Assembly (NCBI GenBank): GCA_002395835.1
Contig: DGVD01000020.1
Span: 10,724 to 74,723 of the forward strand
Source of the DNA: Bacteroidales bacterium UBA4293
Lineage (GTDB): Bacteria > Bacteroidota > Bacteroidia > Bacteroidales > Bacteroidaceae
Direction: 5' to 3'
DNA length: 64,000 nt
Part shown: piece by piece, positions 51,808 to 59,738 of the stretch
Position numbering within the stretch: position 1 is the stretch's first letter
Layout: each line of letters begins with the position of its first letter
The notes under the pieces: generated by a model
Databases searched by the model: none
What the model was told of the DNA's origin: nothing
Seen by the model: the letters and a program-made list of their open reading frames with translations, nothing else
Position numbers and translations under genes: made by a program

Positions 51808-51815
51808 CAAATATA
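51808..51815 (-). promoter_or_regulatory. -7 promoter box for the GH53 gene
   Basis: TATATTTG on the minus strand, 19 nt upstream of ATG 51788; it supports the shorter start. Confidence 0.55.
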
Positions 51816-51846
51816 ATAGAAAAGGTTCTTACTGCAAAAAATTGCG

Positions 51847-51854
51847 TAACTTTG
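51847..51854 (+). promoter_or_regulatory. -7 promoter box for the 97-residue protein gene
   Basis: TAACTTTG, 22 nt before the ATG at 51877. Confidence 0.55.
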
Positions 51855-51876
51855 CAGCAAAGTAAGAAAAAGAACC

Positions 51877-52170
51877 ATGTTTCAGAAATTCATCATCACT
51901 TCCAGTGGCGTGCTGAAGTTTGGGCACGTGTACCTGCATCGGGAAATGCTGGAAATAGGAGAAGACGACTGCTACGGAGGGGGTCTATGGAAGATAGACC
52001 ACGGAAGGAATGCCATACTGCTTTACGGGCGCTCCTTCGACTTTGGAGGTCCGGATTTCAGTTATGTACGAAAGATAGACTGGACGGGCGTGGGAGGCAA
52101 GCCCCTTCCACTCTTCTATCTGCCGCATTGGCCGAACGAAGAGCAGATGGAGCCTGTCTATGCCCAATGA
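51877..52170 (+). CDS. small soluble protein, unknown function
   Basis: 97 residues, no signal peptide or membrane segment. Aromatic- and glycine-rich (LKFGHVYLHREML, ECYGGG-like DDCYGGGLWKID, YGRSFDFGGPDFSYV), with the look of a small beta fold. A good -7 box and correct spacing make it a real gene. Its stop abuts that of the convergent DUF4251 gene with no gap. Confidence 0.75.
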   Translation: MFQKFIITSSGVLKFGHVYLHREMLEIGEDDCYGGGLWKIDHGRNAILLYGRSFDFGGPDFSYVRKIDWTGVGGKPLPLFYLPHWPNEEQMEPVYAQ

Positions 52171-52620
52171 TTATTCATTTACTACGTCGCCACTATAGCT
52201 ACATACATCGCCGTTGTCTGGCTTCACGTCCAGGCTAGCGGTAGACTTACCCCACACGCTGAAGTGGAAGGTGTAAGACTCACCCTTATGACGGGCACGG
52301 AAAGTCAAGTCGGTCACTACAGCCTTTTTCTTGTTCTTCGTCTTCAGTTTCTGCACGGTGATAGGCTCCTTGAAATGCAGCCCGTCAGAGTTAAAACTAA
52401 CCGAATGGCGTTGGCCGTAATAAGGCAGATGCACTTCCACTGAATCATTTCTTACCTCTACAGAATAAGAATCTGTCAGAACCTTGGATGGGAATCTCAA
52501 GGGGTTCATGTGGTTTACATCAACCTTGAAAGCCGTTGGATCCACGGCCTCCCGTTCATTTTGTGCCATAGCTGGGAATGCAGCCAGAAGCACGATAAGA
52601 ATCAAAAATAGTCGTTTCAT
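52171..52620 (-). CDS. DUF4251 domain secreted protein
   Basis: 149 residues from ATG 52620 (another ATG lies two codons upstream). The signal peptide ends AFPAMAQ. The DUF4251 core shows VEVHLPYYGQ then SDGLHFKEPIT and FHFSVWGKSTASLDV. Members are found across Bacteroidales; function unknown, probably periplasmic. It lies 26 nt after the AsmA-like gene on the same strand. Confidence 0.85.
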   Translation of the reverse strand: MKRLFLILIVLLAAFPAMAQNEREAVDPTAFKVDVNHMNPLRFPSKVLTDSYSVEVRNDSVEVHLPYYGQRHSVSFNSDGLHFKEPITVQKLKTKNKKKAVVTDLTFRARHKGESYTFHFSVWGKSTASLDVKPDNGDVCSYSGDVVNE

Positions 52621-52646
52621 ACACATAAGTTTTTAGTTAGTTTCAT

Positions 52647-53675
52647 TTATATAGATTCTATAGCATCTTCGTCAATAGCTTTTGGTTTCTTCCTGAAAGG
52701 CTGTGTCAGCGTCTTGAGGAGCGCCTTGCAGAAGGCATTGAACACGGTTTTCCTGTAGCTGAACTTCGGATTTTCCATATTCCCCGTAACTGGCACATCC
52801 ATCACGCACTGCTCCTTCTTGTCGGTAAGCAGGTAGAAGCAGGTTTTCAGTGGTAATCCCTTGTAAGGTGGCTTAAAGGCCAAGTCTTTCAGTTTCTGCA
52901 CCTTGGGTGCCTGAAGGGTGATTTTGTTGGCTCCGTTTACCTTGTTGTTTATGGCCGTAATTTCACTGGCCAGGCTCAATTTGCCATTTACCACCTCATA
53001 CCCGGTATAGAGCACGAAGAGTGGAGTAAAATCCCGCAAGTCCACATCGGTCAGTTTTAGGGAAAGGAGCATGTTTCCGGGATCGGCCAGGGCTCCGTCA
53101 TAGATAGCCTCTAGTCTGCCTTCCTCCTGCAGCCTTCCTGAAAGAACCACATGGTTGCGATCGGCCGTACTGAAATTGTCCGATTCCACCTTCAGGTCGT
53201 TGATTCGATAGGAGAACGGGAAGCTAGGGTCCGAGTTGTCCACAAAGAAAACTTCCGAGTTGGCCATGCGCAGGGTACCTATAGTGTAATCCCTAGACTC
53301 TCCCTGACTCATGAAAGCCACCATATCGTCCACATTCATCACCGTATCCTTCTGGGTGATTTTCATCTTGGCATAGTCCACGTCCAGGGATTCAATGCTG
53401 ATTTTCCCCTCCATCAGTTGGGTCATGGCCAGATTCACATCCAGTTCCTTGATGCTCATGAAAACACTGTCGCCATCGGCCTCGTAGATTTTCACATCAT
53501 CCAGGCTGATATTTCCGGTGAGCAGATTCAGCATGAACCCGTCTATCCGTACTTCACGCCCGATGAGTTCCCGCCCGTGGCTGTTCACATACCACTTGCC
53601 AATGGGCGAAGCAGCCAGCACCGCCAGGGCAGCCAGCACCACCATCAAGACCACGAACCGTCCTATCCACTTCAT
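52647..53675 (-). CDS. AsmA/DUF748-like envelope protein
   Basis: 342 residues. An N-terminal membrane anchor (VVLMVVLAALAVLAASPIG) is followed by repeated beta elements of the AsmA/DUF748 type (LLTGNISLDDVKIYEADGD, KISIESLDVDYAKMKI). The C-terminus is basic (LTQPFRKKPKAIDEDA). AsmA-like proteins act in lipid transport between membranes. The gene overlaps the end of the acyl-CoA ligase gene by 4 nt (ATGA), a sign of coupled translation. Confidence 0.8.
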   Translation of the reverse strand: MKWIGRFVVLMVVLAALAVLAASPIGKWYVNSHGRELIGREVRIDGFMLNLLTGNISLDDVKIYEADGDSVFMSIKELDVNLAMTQLMEGKISIESLDVDYAKMKITQKDTVMNVDDMVAFMSQGESRDYTIGTLRMANSEVFFVDNSDPSFPFSYRINDLKVESDNFSTADRNHVVLSGRLQEEGRLEAIYDGALADPGNMLLSLKLTDVDLRDFTPLFVLYTGYEVVNGKLSLASEITAINNKVNGANKITLQAPKVQKLKDLAFKPPYKGLPLKTCFYLLTDKKEQCVMDVPVTGNMENPKFSYRKTVFNAFCKALLKTLTQPFRKKPKAIDEDAIESI

Positions 53676-55396
53676 GCCTTTTTGCTTTTGTTGCGTATAT
53701 CCACTCGCTTAATCTTACCGCTGATGGTCTTAGGGAGTTCCTCCACAAATTCCACCACACGCGGATATTTATAAGGTGCGGTGACCTGTTTTACATGATT
53801 TTGAATCTCATGAATCAAGTCTTCCTTACCTTCTTCTGTCTCTATTCTATATTTATATTCTTTACCCAGCACGATGGTAGCTTTCACCACCTGACCACGG
53901 ATTTCATCGGGCACACCGGTAATGGCGCATTCCACCACTGCCGGATGGGTCATCAAGGCACTTTCCACTTCGAACGGACCGATGCGGTAGCCGGAACTCT
54001 TGATCAAATCGTCCACACGGCCCACGAACCAGTAATATCCATCCTCATCACGCCAAGCCACATCGCCAGTATGGTACATATTGTCGTGCCAAACACGCTT
54101 GGTCAGCTCTGGGTCTCGGTAATACTGGCAGAACATGCCCACAGGCTTGCCCTTGTCCGTACGGATTACGATTTCACCCTGCTCTCCATCTTCTGCAGAA
54201 CGCCCATCGGCCGTAATCAGGTCGATGTCGTACTGTGGATTAGGCACACCCATGCTTCCAGGCTTCGGTTTCATCCAAGGGAAGGTGCCCAGGGTCAGTG
54301 TGGTTTCCGTCTGTCCGAAGCCCTCCATCAGGCGGATGCCGGTGAGCTGGAGGAACTTGTCGTACACGGCAGAGTTCAGTGCCTCTCCGGCTGTGGTACA
54401 GTATTCCAGAGAGGAGAGGTCGTACTTGCTCAGGTCTTCCCGGATGAGGAACCGGTAGATGGTAGGCGGGCAGCACAGGGAAGTGATGCGGTATTTCTCC
54501 ATCATGTGCAGAATATCTTCTGGCCGGAACTTCTCATGATCATAGACAAAGACGGTGGCTCCAGCGAACCACTGGCCATAGAGTTTTCCCCAGACAGCCT
54601 TTCCCCAGCCCGTATCGGCTATGGTCAGGTGCAGAGAGTTTTCATGCAGATTATGCCAGAAAACACCCGTAGACAGATGACCCAAGGCATAAGAGAAATC
54701 GTGTGCCACCATCTTCGGTTCTGCGGTTGTGCCGCTGGTGAAATACATAATCATGATGTCGGTAGTCTCATTCTTTTCCGGGCGAACGAATGCCGGTGCA
54801 TTCTGAATTCCCTCATCGAAATTGTGGAAGCGCAGAATCCGTCCGTTCGCTGCCTGAATGTCACAATGGAAAACATCCCAGCTTCCTTCATGATGTACGG
54901 GGCGTACGCAGGAAAGAGCCTCCACGGAGGGGCACTCTGGCATGGCCTCTATCACGTGCTGAACCATCACATCCTCTCCAGCCATGACTATCAACTTGAT
55001 TTCTGCCGAGTTACAGCGATACACGATGTCGTGTGCGGTAAGCAGGTGTGTAGCTGGAATCACGATGGCTGCCAGCTTATGCAGGGCCAGGATGGAGAAC
55101 CAGAACTCATAGCGCCTTTTCAGCATGAGCATCACACGGTCTCCCTTCTTCACGCCCAACTGCTGGAAATAGGCAGCTGTCTTATCGGTATATTCTTTCA
55201 GTTGGCCAAAGGTAAAGCGAATTTCCGCTCCTTGGTCGTTCGTCCACAGTAGGGCCAACTTATCTGGATTCGTAGCGGCCCATTCATCCATCACATCATA
55301 GGCAAAGTTGAAATACTCCGGTACGATAAGGTGGAAATTCTCTATAAAATCTTCTTGTGAGGTATAAGAAGTTTTAGTTACAAACTTTTCAATCAT
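53672..55396 (-). CDS. AMP-forming acyl-CoA synthetase
   Basis: 574 residues. ANL superfamily: P-loop YFTSGTTAEPKMV (A3), EGFGQTE (A5), YHTGDVAWRDEDGYYWFVGR (A7/A8) and the adenylation lysine in PKTISGKIKR (A10). Length and spacing fit acetyl- or medium-chain acyl-CoA synthetases. It activates a carboxylic acid to its CoA thioester; chain length is uncertain. It lies 10 nt after the XRE-cupin gene and overlaps the AsmA-like gene. Confidence 0.92.
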   Translation of the reverse strand: MIEKFVTKTSYTSQEDFIENFHLIVPEYFNFAYDVMDEWAATNPDKLALLWTNDQGAEIRFTFGQLKEYTDKTAAYFQQLGVKKGDRVMLMLKRRYEFWFSILALHKLAAIVIPATHLLTAHDIVYRCNSAEIKLIVMAGEDVMVQHVIEAMPECPSVEALSCVRPVHHEGSWDVFHCDIQAANGRILRFHNFDEGIQNAPAFVRPEKNETTDIMIMYFTSGTTAEPKMVAHDFSYALGHLSTGVFWHNLHENSLHLTIADTGWGKAVWGKLYGQWFAGATVFVYDHEKFRPEDILHMMEKYRITSLCCPPTIYRFLIREDLSKYDLSSLEYCTTAGEALNSAVYDKFLQLTGIRLMEGFGQTETTLTLGTFPWMKPKPGSMGVPNPQYDIDLITADGRSAEDGEQGEIVIRTDKGKPVGMFCQYYRDPELTKRVWHDNMYHTGDVAWRDEDGYYWFVGRVDDLIKSSGYRIGPFEVESALMTHPAVVECAITGVPDEIRGQVVKATIVLGKEYKYRIETEEGKEDLIHEIQNHVKQVTAPYKYPRVVEFVEELPKTISGKIKRVDIRNKSKKA

Positions 55397-55406
55397 TTTT
55401 TCTGAT

Positions 55407-55964
55407 TTAGTTGTGTATGGAAAGCATCTTCACAGCCTTTCCACCCAATGCACGCATGCCGTGCTGCAGTCCTGAATTAAAATAAATACTGTCGCCCTGA
55501 TGCATGATGTGGGTCTTTCCGCCTAAGGTGAGTTCCATTTCACCTTCCAGTATCATCATGAACTCCTGCCCCGGATGACTGTTCAGAGCCAGGGCCTTGT
55601 CGGTGTCGGCCGGTTCTATGGTCACTATCAGCGGATGCATCAAACGGCCTCTGAAGCCTGATGCCAGCGACTGATACTTATAGGCTTTGGTACGTTCAAT
55701 GCTCACGCCGCAATTGGCACGGGTCAAAAAATAACTGCTCATTTTGGGCTCCTCGCCAAAGAGCAGTACATCCAGTGACACGCCATACGCACGGGAAATC
55801 ATCTGAAGCGTTCCGATGGGAACATCCATCGTCCCAGCCTCCATTTTCATATAATCTTCCACAGGAATACCTGCGTTTTCTGCCATTTCTTCTACAGTAA
55901 GGTCTAATCCGTCACGAAGTCCCTTCAGGCGGGCGGCCAACTGCTTAATTTCTTCTTCTGCCAT
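55407..55964 (-). CDS. XRE-cupin transcriptional regulator
   Basis: 185 residues. An N-terminal XRE helix-turn-helix (~8-62; RDGLDLTVEEMAENAGI, LQMISRAYGVSLDVLLFG) is joined to a C-terminal cupin_2 domain (~110-183; HPGQEFMMILEGEMELTLGG, DSIYFNSGLQHGM) that probably senses a small molecule. It is the first gene of the acyl-CoA ligase operon. A near-perfect palindrome at 56015-56032 sits at its -33 region, so autoregulation is likely. Confidence 0.9.
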   Translation of the reverse strand: MAEEEIKQLAARLKGLRDGLDLTVEEMAENAGIPVEDYMKMEAGTMDVPIGTLQMISRAYGVSLDVLLFGEEPKMSSYFLTRANCGVSIERTKAYKYQSLASGFRGRLMHPLIVTIEPADTDKALALNSHPGQEFMMILEGEMELTLGGKTHIMHQGDSIYFNSGLQHGMRALGGKAVKMLSIHN

Positions 55965-55999
55965 AATTAAATAAGTTTCATTTGAAACAATTCAGGGTG

Positions 56000-56007
56000 C
56001 AAAGTTA
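56000..56007 (-). promoter_or_regulatory. -7 promoter box for the XRE-cupin operon
   Basis: TAACTTTG on the minus strand, 35 nt upstream of the start at 55964. Confidence 0.55.
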
Positions 56008-56014
56008 AAAAAAT

Positions 56015-56032
56015 ATAGTCAATATGGACTAT
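56015..56032. promoter_or_regulatory. palindromic operator between XRE-cupin and ATP-grasp genes
   Basis: ATAGTCAATATGGACTAT equals its own reverse complement at 16 of 18 positions. It lies 8-25 nt upstream of the XRE-cupin -7 box (overlapping its -33 region) and about 70-85 nt upstream of the divergent -7 box at 56101. It is the best candidate binding site for the XRE-cupin protein. Confidence 0.55.
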
Positions 56033-56100
56033 TTTTTGGCATTTTTTCTACTCAGAAAACAATTTTAACCTTTTTTGTAGGCCGAAATCTGAAAATGCCG

Positions 56101-56108
56101 TATATTTG
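56101..56108 (+). promoter_or_regulatory. -7 promoter box for the ATP-grasp/pepE operon
   Basis: TATATTTG, 27 nt before the ATG at 56136. Confidence 0.55.
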
Positions 56109-56135
56109 TTCCTAATAAACGAGAACGATTAAGCT

Positions 56136-57332
56136 ATGAATTTTATTTTTATCTCCCCCAACTTCCCCACCAAGTTCTGGCAATTTTGCGATGCCCTGAA
56201 GAAAAACGGCGCTACGGTACTGGGAATAGGCGATGCTCCTTATGAGGAACTGGTTCCTGAACTGAAAAGATCGCTTACGGAATATTATAAGGTAACGGAC
56301 ATGCTGGACTATCCCCAAATGTACAAGGCAGTGGCTTACTATGCCTACCATTATGGGCCCATCGACTGGATAGAATCCAACAATGAGTTCTGGCTGGATA
56401 TGGATGCCAAGCTTCGCACGGCCTTCCACGTTACTTCTGGCATTGGCGAGGATAAGATCATGAACATCAAGGAGAAATCGGAGATGAAGAAATTCTATGC
56501 TAAGGGAGGCATCCGCACGGCCCGGCAGATTAAGGCTTCACTAGGACTGGAGGCTGCCTTGAACTTCGCAGAAGATGCTGGCTACCCGCTTTTCTCCAAG
56601 CCCGACATTGGCGTAGGTGCTGGTGGAGCACACAAGCTGGAGAGCGAGGAGCAACTGCGTCGGTTCTTTGAGACCACCCCCCAGGTGGAGCAATATGTCA
56701 TAGAAGAATATGTTACGGGAAACATCTGCACGTACGATGCCATTGTGAACAGCCAGGGAGACCCTCTGTTTGAATCCATGTGCGTGTGTCCGCCTAGCAT
56801 TGCCGATGTGGTGGAATACAACCTGGACTCTACCTATTATGTGGAGCAGCACATGAGCGAGAACCTGCGCTACTGGGGCCGAAAGACAGTGAAAGCGTTT
56901 GAAGTGAAAAGTCGTTTTGTGCACCTGGAATTTTTCCGTCTGGACCGTCCACACAGAGGTCTGGGCGAGGTGGGCGATTTCGTGGCCCTGGAGGTGAATA
57001 TGCGTCCTGGAGGAGGCTTCACGCCAGATATGATCAACTATGCCCACAGCGTGGATGTGTACAAGATTTGGGCCGATATGGTCTGTTTCGACAAGAACAC
57101 CACTCCGTACCCGAACGACGACTACTATGTGATGTTTGCCGGACGAAGGGACAATGTGAAATATGTGCACAGTCATGAAGACATCATGAAGAAATACAAA
57201 GACCAGCTCCGCCAGTGGGACCGGCTGCCTAAGGTTCTCTCAGGTGCTATGGGCGACCAGACCTACATTGCCCGTTTCAAGACCAAGGAAGAGATGGACG
57301 AATTCTATAACTATACCACAAGCAGAGTCTGA
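56136..57332 (+). CDS. ATP-grasp carboxylate-amine ligase-like protein
   Basis: 398 residues. N-terminal pre-ATP domain (FISPNFPTKFWQF). ATP-grasp core: KEKSEMKKFYAKGGIRTAR, the lysine and Gly-rich loop KPDIGVGAGGAHKL, YVIEEYVTGNICTYDAI, and the metal-binding VALEVNMRPGGGFTPDMIN. ATP-grasp enzymes of this type join a carboxylate to an amine through an acyl phosphate; the substrates are unknown. It lies 9 nt before pepE and divergent from the XRE-cupin operon. Confidence 0.88.
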   Translation: MNFIFISPNFPTKFWQFCDALKKNGATVLGIGDAPYEELVPELKRSLTEYYKVTDMLDYPQMYKAVAYYAYHYGPIDWIESNNEFWLDMDAKLRTAFHVTSGIGEDKIMNIKEKSEMKKFYAKGGIRTARQIKASLGLEAALNFAEDAGYPLFSKPDIGVGAGGAHKLESEEQLRRFFETTPQVEQYVIEEYVTGNICTYDAIVNSQGDPLFESMCVCPPSIADVVEYNLDSTYYVEQHMSENLRYWGRKTVKAFEVKSRFVHLEFFRLDRPHRGLGEVGDFVALEVNMRPGGGFTPDMINYAHSVDVYKIWADMVCFDKNTTPYPNDDYYVMFAGRRDNVKYVHSHEDIMKKYKDQLRQWDRLPKVLSGAMGDQTYIARFKTKEEMDEFYNYTTSRV

Positions 57333-57341
57333 AATAAAGAT

Positions 57342-58070
57342 ATGATAGCCTTTTTAACCAGTAACCCATTCATAGAAGGTACCGAAAGCCTGAACCCCAA
57401 AAACCGCCTGGTGGATGAACTCCTCTTTAATATTAAGAAGCGTAATGCAAGAGGACTGTTCATCACCGCTGCCCCCGATGAGCACGACTTTTCAGTAGCT
57501 TGCCGGGACAGTATCTACAAAGGACTGAAGGAAATAGGACTAGAGTTTAGCTGCTTTCACTTGCTGGATGGACAAAATGCCGAAAAGACGCAGGAACTGA
57601 CCAGCAACAGCGATGTCATTGTCCTAGGTGGGGGGCATGTCCCCACACAAAACAAGTTCTTCCAGAAAATCCATCTGCGCAAGCGCCTCCAGAACTTCAA
57701 GGGAGTCCTTCTGGGCATCAGCGCCGGCTCCATGAACATGGCCGAGAACGTGTTCGTGCATCCCGAACTGCCAGGGGAAACCCTAGACCCCCACTTCAAG
57801 GGAGAATTCCAGGGACTAGGCTTCAGTTCCCGGAACATCCTTCCCCACTGGCATAAACTTCCCTATGACATACTGGACGGGAAACGTATGCTGCAAGACA
57901 TTATCCTGCCTACCACTTCAGACCATGTTTTCTATGGCCTTCCCGATGGTAGTTACATTTTCTCGAACGGAGAAAGAGAGGAAATCAGAGGGGAATCCTA
58001 CCTCATCAGCAACTACCAAATTCGTCTCCTTTGTCCAGACGGAGCAACCCTAGTTTTACAGGTAAATTAG
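57342..58070 (+). CDS. pepE: peptidase E / cyanophycinase family (S51) serine peptidase
   Basis: 242 residues. Class-I-glutaminase-like fold with VIVLGGGHVPTQNKFF and the nucleophile Ser127 in LLGISAGSMNM; His in LPHWHKL may complete the site. Classical PepE cleaves N-terminal aspartyl dipeptides, and the family also includes cyanophycinases. It follows the ATP-grasp ligase by 9 nt. The stop codon is followed by the inverted repeat GTGTCAAA (58070-58077) / TTTGACAC (58084-58091), without a T tract. Confidence 0.88.
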   Translation: MIAFLTSNPFIEGTESLNPKNRLVDELLFNIKKRNARGLFITAAPDEHDFSVACRDSIYKGLKEIGLEFSCFHLLDGQNAEKTQELTSNSDVIVLGGGHVPTQNKFFQKIHLRKRLQNFKGVLLGISAGSMNMAENVFVHPELPGETLDPHFKGEFQGLGFSSRNILPHWHKLPYDILDGKRMLQDIILPTTSDHVFYGLPDGSYIFSNGEREEIRGESYLISNYQIRLLCPDGATLVLQVN

Positions 58071-58152
58071 TGTCAAAATGCTATTTGACACCCCTAAAAC
58101 CACCCCTAAACCATAATTTTTACTGACATAATGTAAGTTTTTACGGAAAAAA

Positions 58153-58184
58153 TTTGGTGTGAATTCAAAAATGTTCTACTTTTG
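58153..58184 (+). promoter_or_regulatory. promoter of the 141-residue secreted-protein gene
   Basis: TTTG -33 element (58153-58156) and TACTTTTG -7 box (58177-58184), 20-nt spacing, 51 nt before the ATG at 58236. Confidence 0.6.
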
Positions 58185-58235
58185 CACCGGTTTTTCAAAA
58201 AGGACTACAACAAATTATTTAAAAATACAAATATT

Positions 58236-58661
58236 ATGAAAAAGATTTTGTTTGCATTGTTCGCAATGTTGAGCTGCTTCTCCGCAAATGCAGCTATCTT
58301 TGATGGAATCGATTTGAATGCTAACCGTATTCAGGTAATGAGAGAGATTAGCGTTAAAGGGTATGTTTATGACGAGGCTAAGGATTGTCTGACTGGTAAG
58401 TGCCAGGGTACTGAAATTTTCTTGAGCTTCAACTTGGAAGACACTAAGGATAAGAACAAGATTGGTCAGCTGATCATCGAGGTTCCTACTGCAGATTTCC
58501 AGAACTCAGCTTTGATCTTCAACGTGGTTTACCACCAGATTGCTGCTGGAAACAATACTTACACTTATGATGTAGACCCAGACGGTACTACCATGATCCT
58601 GGAAAAGACTGCTAATGGTGTAAAACTGACTTACTGCACTCCTTACTACGAGAAGAAATAA
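58236..58661 (+). CDS. small secreted protein, unknown function
   Basis: 141 residues from ATG 58236. The signal peptide ends SANAAI (hydrophobic 4-18). The mature part is a small mixed fold with a Cys pair (DCLTGKCQG) and beta strands (IFLSFNLEDT, LIIEVPTADF). No known family recognised. Its strong promoter, own terminator and codons like highly expressed genes suggest substantial expression. The start at 58182 of the longer frame is excluded because it falls inside the -7 box. Confidence 0.8.
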   Translation: MKKILFALFAMLSCFSANAAIFDGIDLNANRIQVMREISVKGYVYDEAKDCLTGKCQGTEIFLSFNLEDTKDKNKIGQLIIEVPTADFQNSALIFNVVYHQIAAGNNTYTYDVDPDGTTMILEKTANGVKLTYCTPYYEKK

Positions 58662-58692
58662 AATACCTAACCAAAATATAAAACCTAAAAAG

Positions 58693-58727
58693 CCGCAGCT
58701 TTCTGAAAAGAGACTGCGGTTTTTTTA
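58693..58727 (+). terminator. intrinsic terminator of the small secreted-protein gene
   Basis: Stem CCGCAG (58693-58698) with CTGCGG (58714-58719), preceded by an A-run and followed by seven or more T. Confidence 0.75.
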
Positions 58728-58737
58728 TTTTTTTCAT

Positions 58738-58745
58738 TATCTTTG
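58738..58745 (+). promoter_or_regulatory. -7 promoter box for the GH43-GH51 operon
   Basis: TATCTTTG, 24 nt before the ATG at 58770. Confidence 0.6.
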
Positions 58746-58769
58746 TACCATCTAGTCCTTAAACCTTCT

Positions 58770-59738
58770 ATGAAGAAACTTCTACTCACTGTCTTGCTGA
58801 ATTGCTGCATGGGGTCGCTCCAGGCAGCAGAACCCGACGGAGGCTACCTCTTCGTCTATTTCCTGGGGAACCATATTCCTCAGGAAGCCATCTGTTTCGC
58901 CTTGAGCCCCGATGGCTATCACTTCCATGCCTTGAACGGAAACAAGCCGGTCATCGACTCTAAAGCCATCAGCTCCACCGGAGGCGTGCGTGACCCGCAC
59001 ATCCTCAGGGCACAGGATGGGAAAACGTTTTACATGGTGGCTACCGACATGGCTTCGTGCAACGGCTGGGACAGCAACCGTGCCATGGTTCTGCTTCAGT
59101 CGAAAGACCTGATTCACTGGAAATCGTCGGTGGTGAACATGCAGAAGAAATACAACAACCAGGAAGACTTGAAACGGGTGTGGGCTCCGCAGACCATCTA
59201 CGATAAGGAGGCGGGTAAGTACCTCATCTACTGGTCCATGAAACACGGAGAGAAGGGCACGGACATCATCTATTATGCCTACGCCAACAAGGACTTTACC
59301 GACCTGGAGGGCGAGCCGAAGCAGTTCTTCTTCCCGAAGGACAAGAAATCCTGTATAGACGGCGACATTGTGGAGAAGGATGGACTGTACTACCTCTTCT
59401 ACAAGACCGAAGGACACGGAAACGGCATCAAGGTGGCCACGACCCGCTCCCTCACTTCCGGAAAGTGGGAGGAAGACCCGGACTACAAGCAGCAGACCAC
59501 AGAAGCCGTGGAAGGTGCCGGAACCTTCAAGCTCATCGGTCAAGACAAGTACATTCTGATGTACGATGTCTACATGAAGAAAAAATACCAGTTCACGGAA
59601 ACCACGGACCTGCACCACTTCAAGGCCATAGACCACGAGGTGAGCATGGACTTCCACCCCCGGCACGGAACCATCATTCCCCTGACTAAAAAAGAATATG
59701 CTAAACTGAAAAAATATTATCCAGATGAAACGAAATAA
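58770..59738 (+). CDS. GH43-like glycoside hydrolase (arabinosidase/xylosidase type)
   Basis: 322 residues from ATG 58770, with a signal peptide (LLTVLLNCCMGSLQAA). Five-bladed beta-propeller features: GGVRDPHILRAQDGKTFYMVA (RDPHI is typical of the family), VWAPQTIYDKEAGKYLIYWS, and CIDGDIVEKDGLYYLFYKTEG carrying an Asp and Glu of the inverting site. Likely removes arabinofuranose from plant polysaccharide. It overlaps the GH51 gene by 14 nt, so the two are translated from one message. Confidence 0.88.
   Translation: MKKLLLTVLLNCCMGSLQAAEPDGGYLFVYFLGNHIPQEAICFALSPDGYHFHALNGNKPVIDSKAISSTGGVRDPHILRAQDGKTFYMVATDMASCNGWDSNRAMVLLQSKDLIHWKSSVVNMQKKYNNQEDLKRVWAPQTIYDKEAGKYLIYWSMKHGEKGTDIIYYAYANKDFTDLEGEPKQFFFPKDKKSCIDGDIVEKDGLYYLFYKTEGHGNGIKVATTRSLTSGKWEEDPDYKQQTTEAVEGAGTFKLIGQDKYILMYDVYMKKKYQFTETTDLHHFKAIDHEVSMDFHPRHGTIIPLTKKEYAKLKKYYPDETK

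Noticed and set aside
51216..52238. Plus-strand frame of 340 codons spanning GH53, the 97-residue gene and DUF4251
   Set aside because: It crosses three genes with better evidence and switches composition along its length.
53795..55252. Long plus-strand open frame (485 codons) opposite the acyl-CoA synthetase
   Set aside because: It is antisense to a gene with full ANL motifs, lacks promoter and recognisable domains, and has the His/Gln/Val-rich look of a shadow frame of GC-rich coding DNA.
58070..58091. Terminator after pepE
   Set aside because: The inverted repeat GTGTCAAA/TTTGACAC is perfect but short and not followed by a T tract; it could equally be an operator, so it was only noted with the pepE entry.
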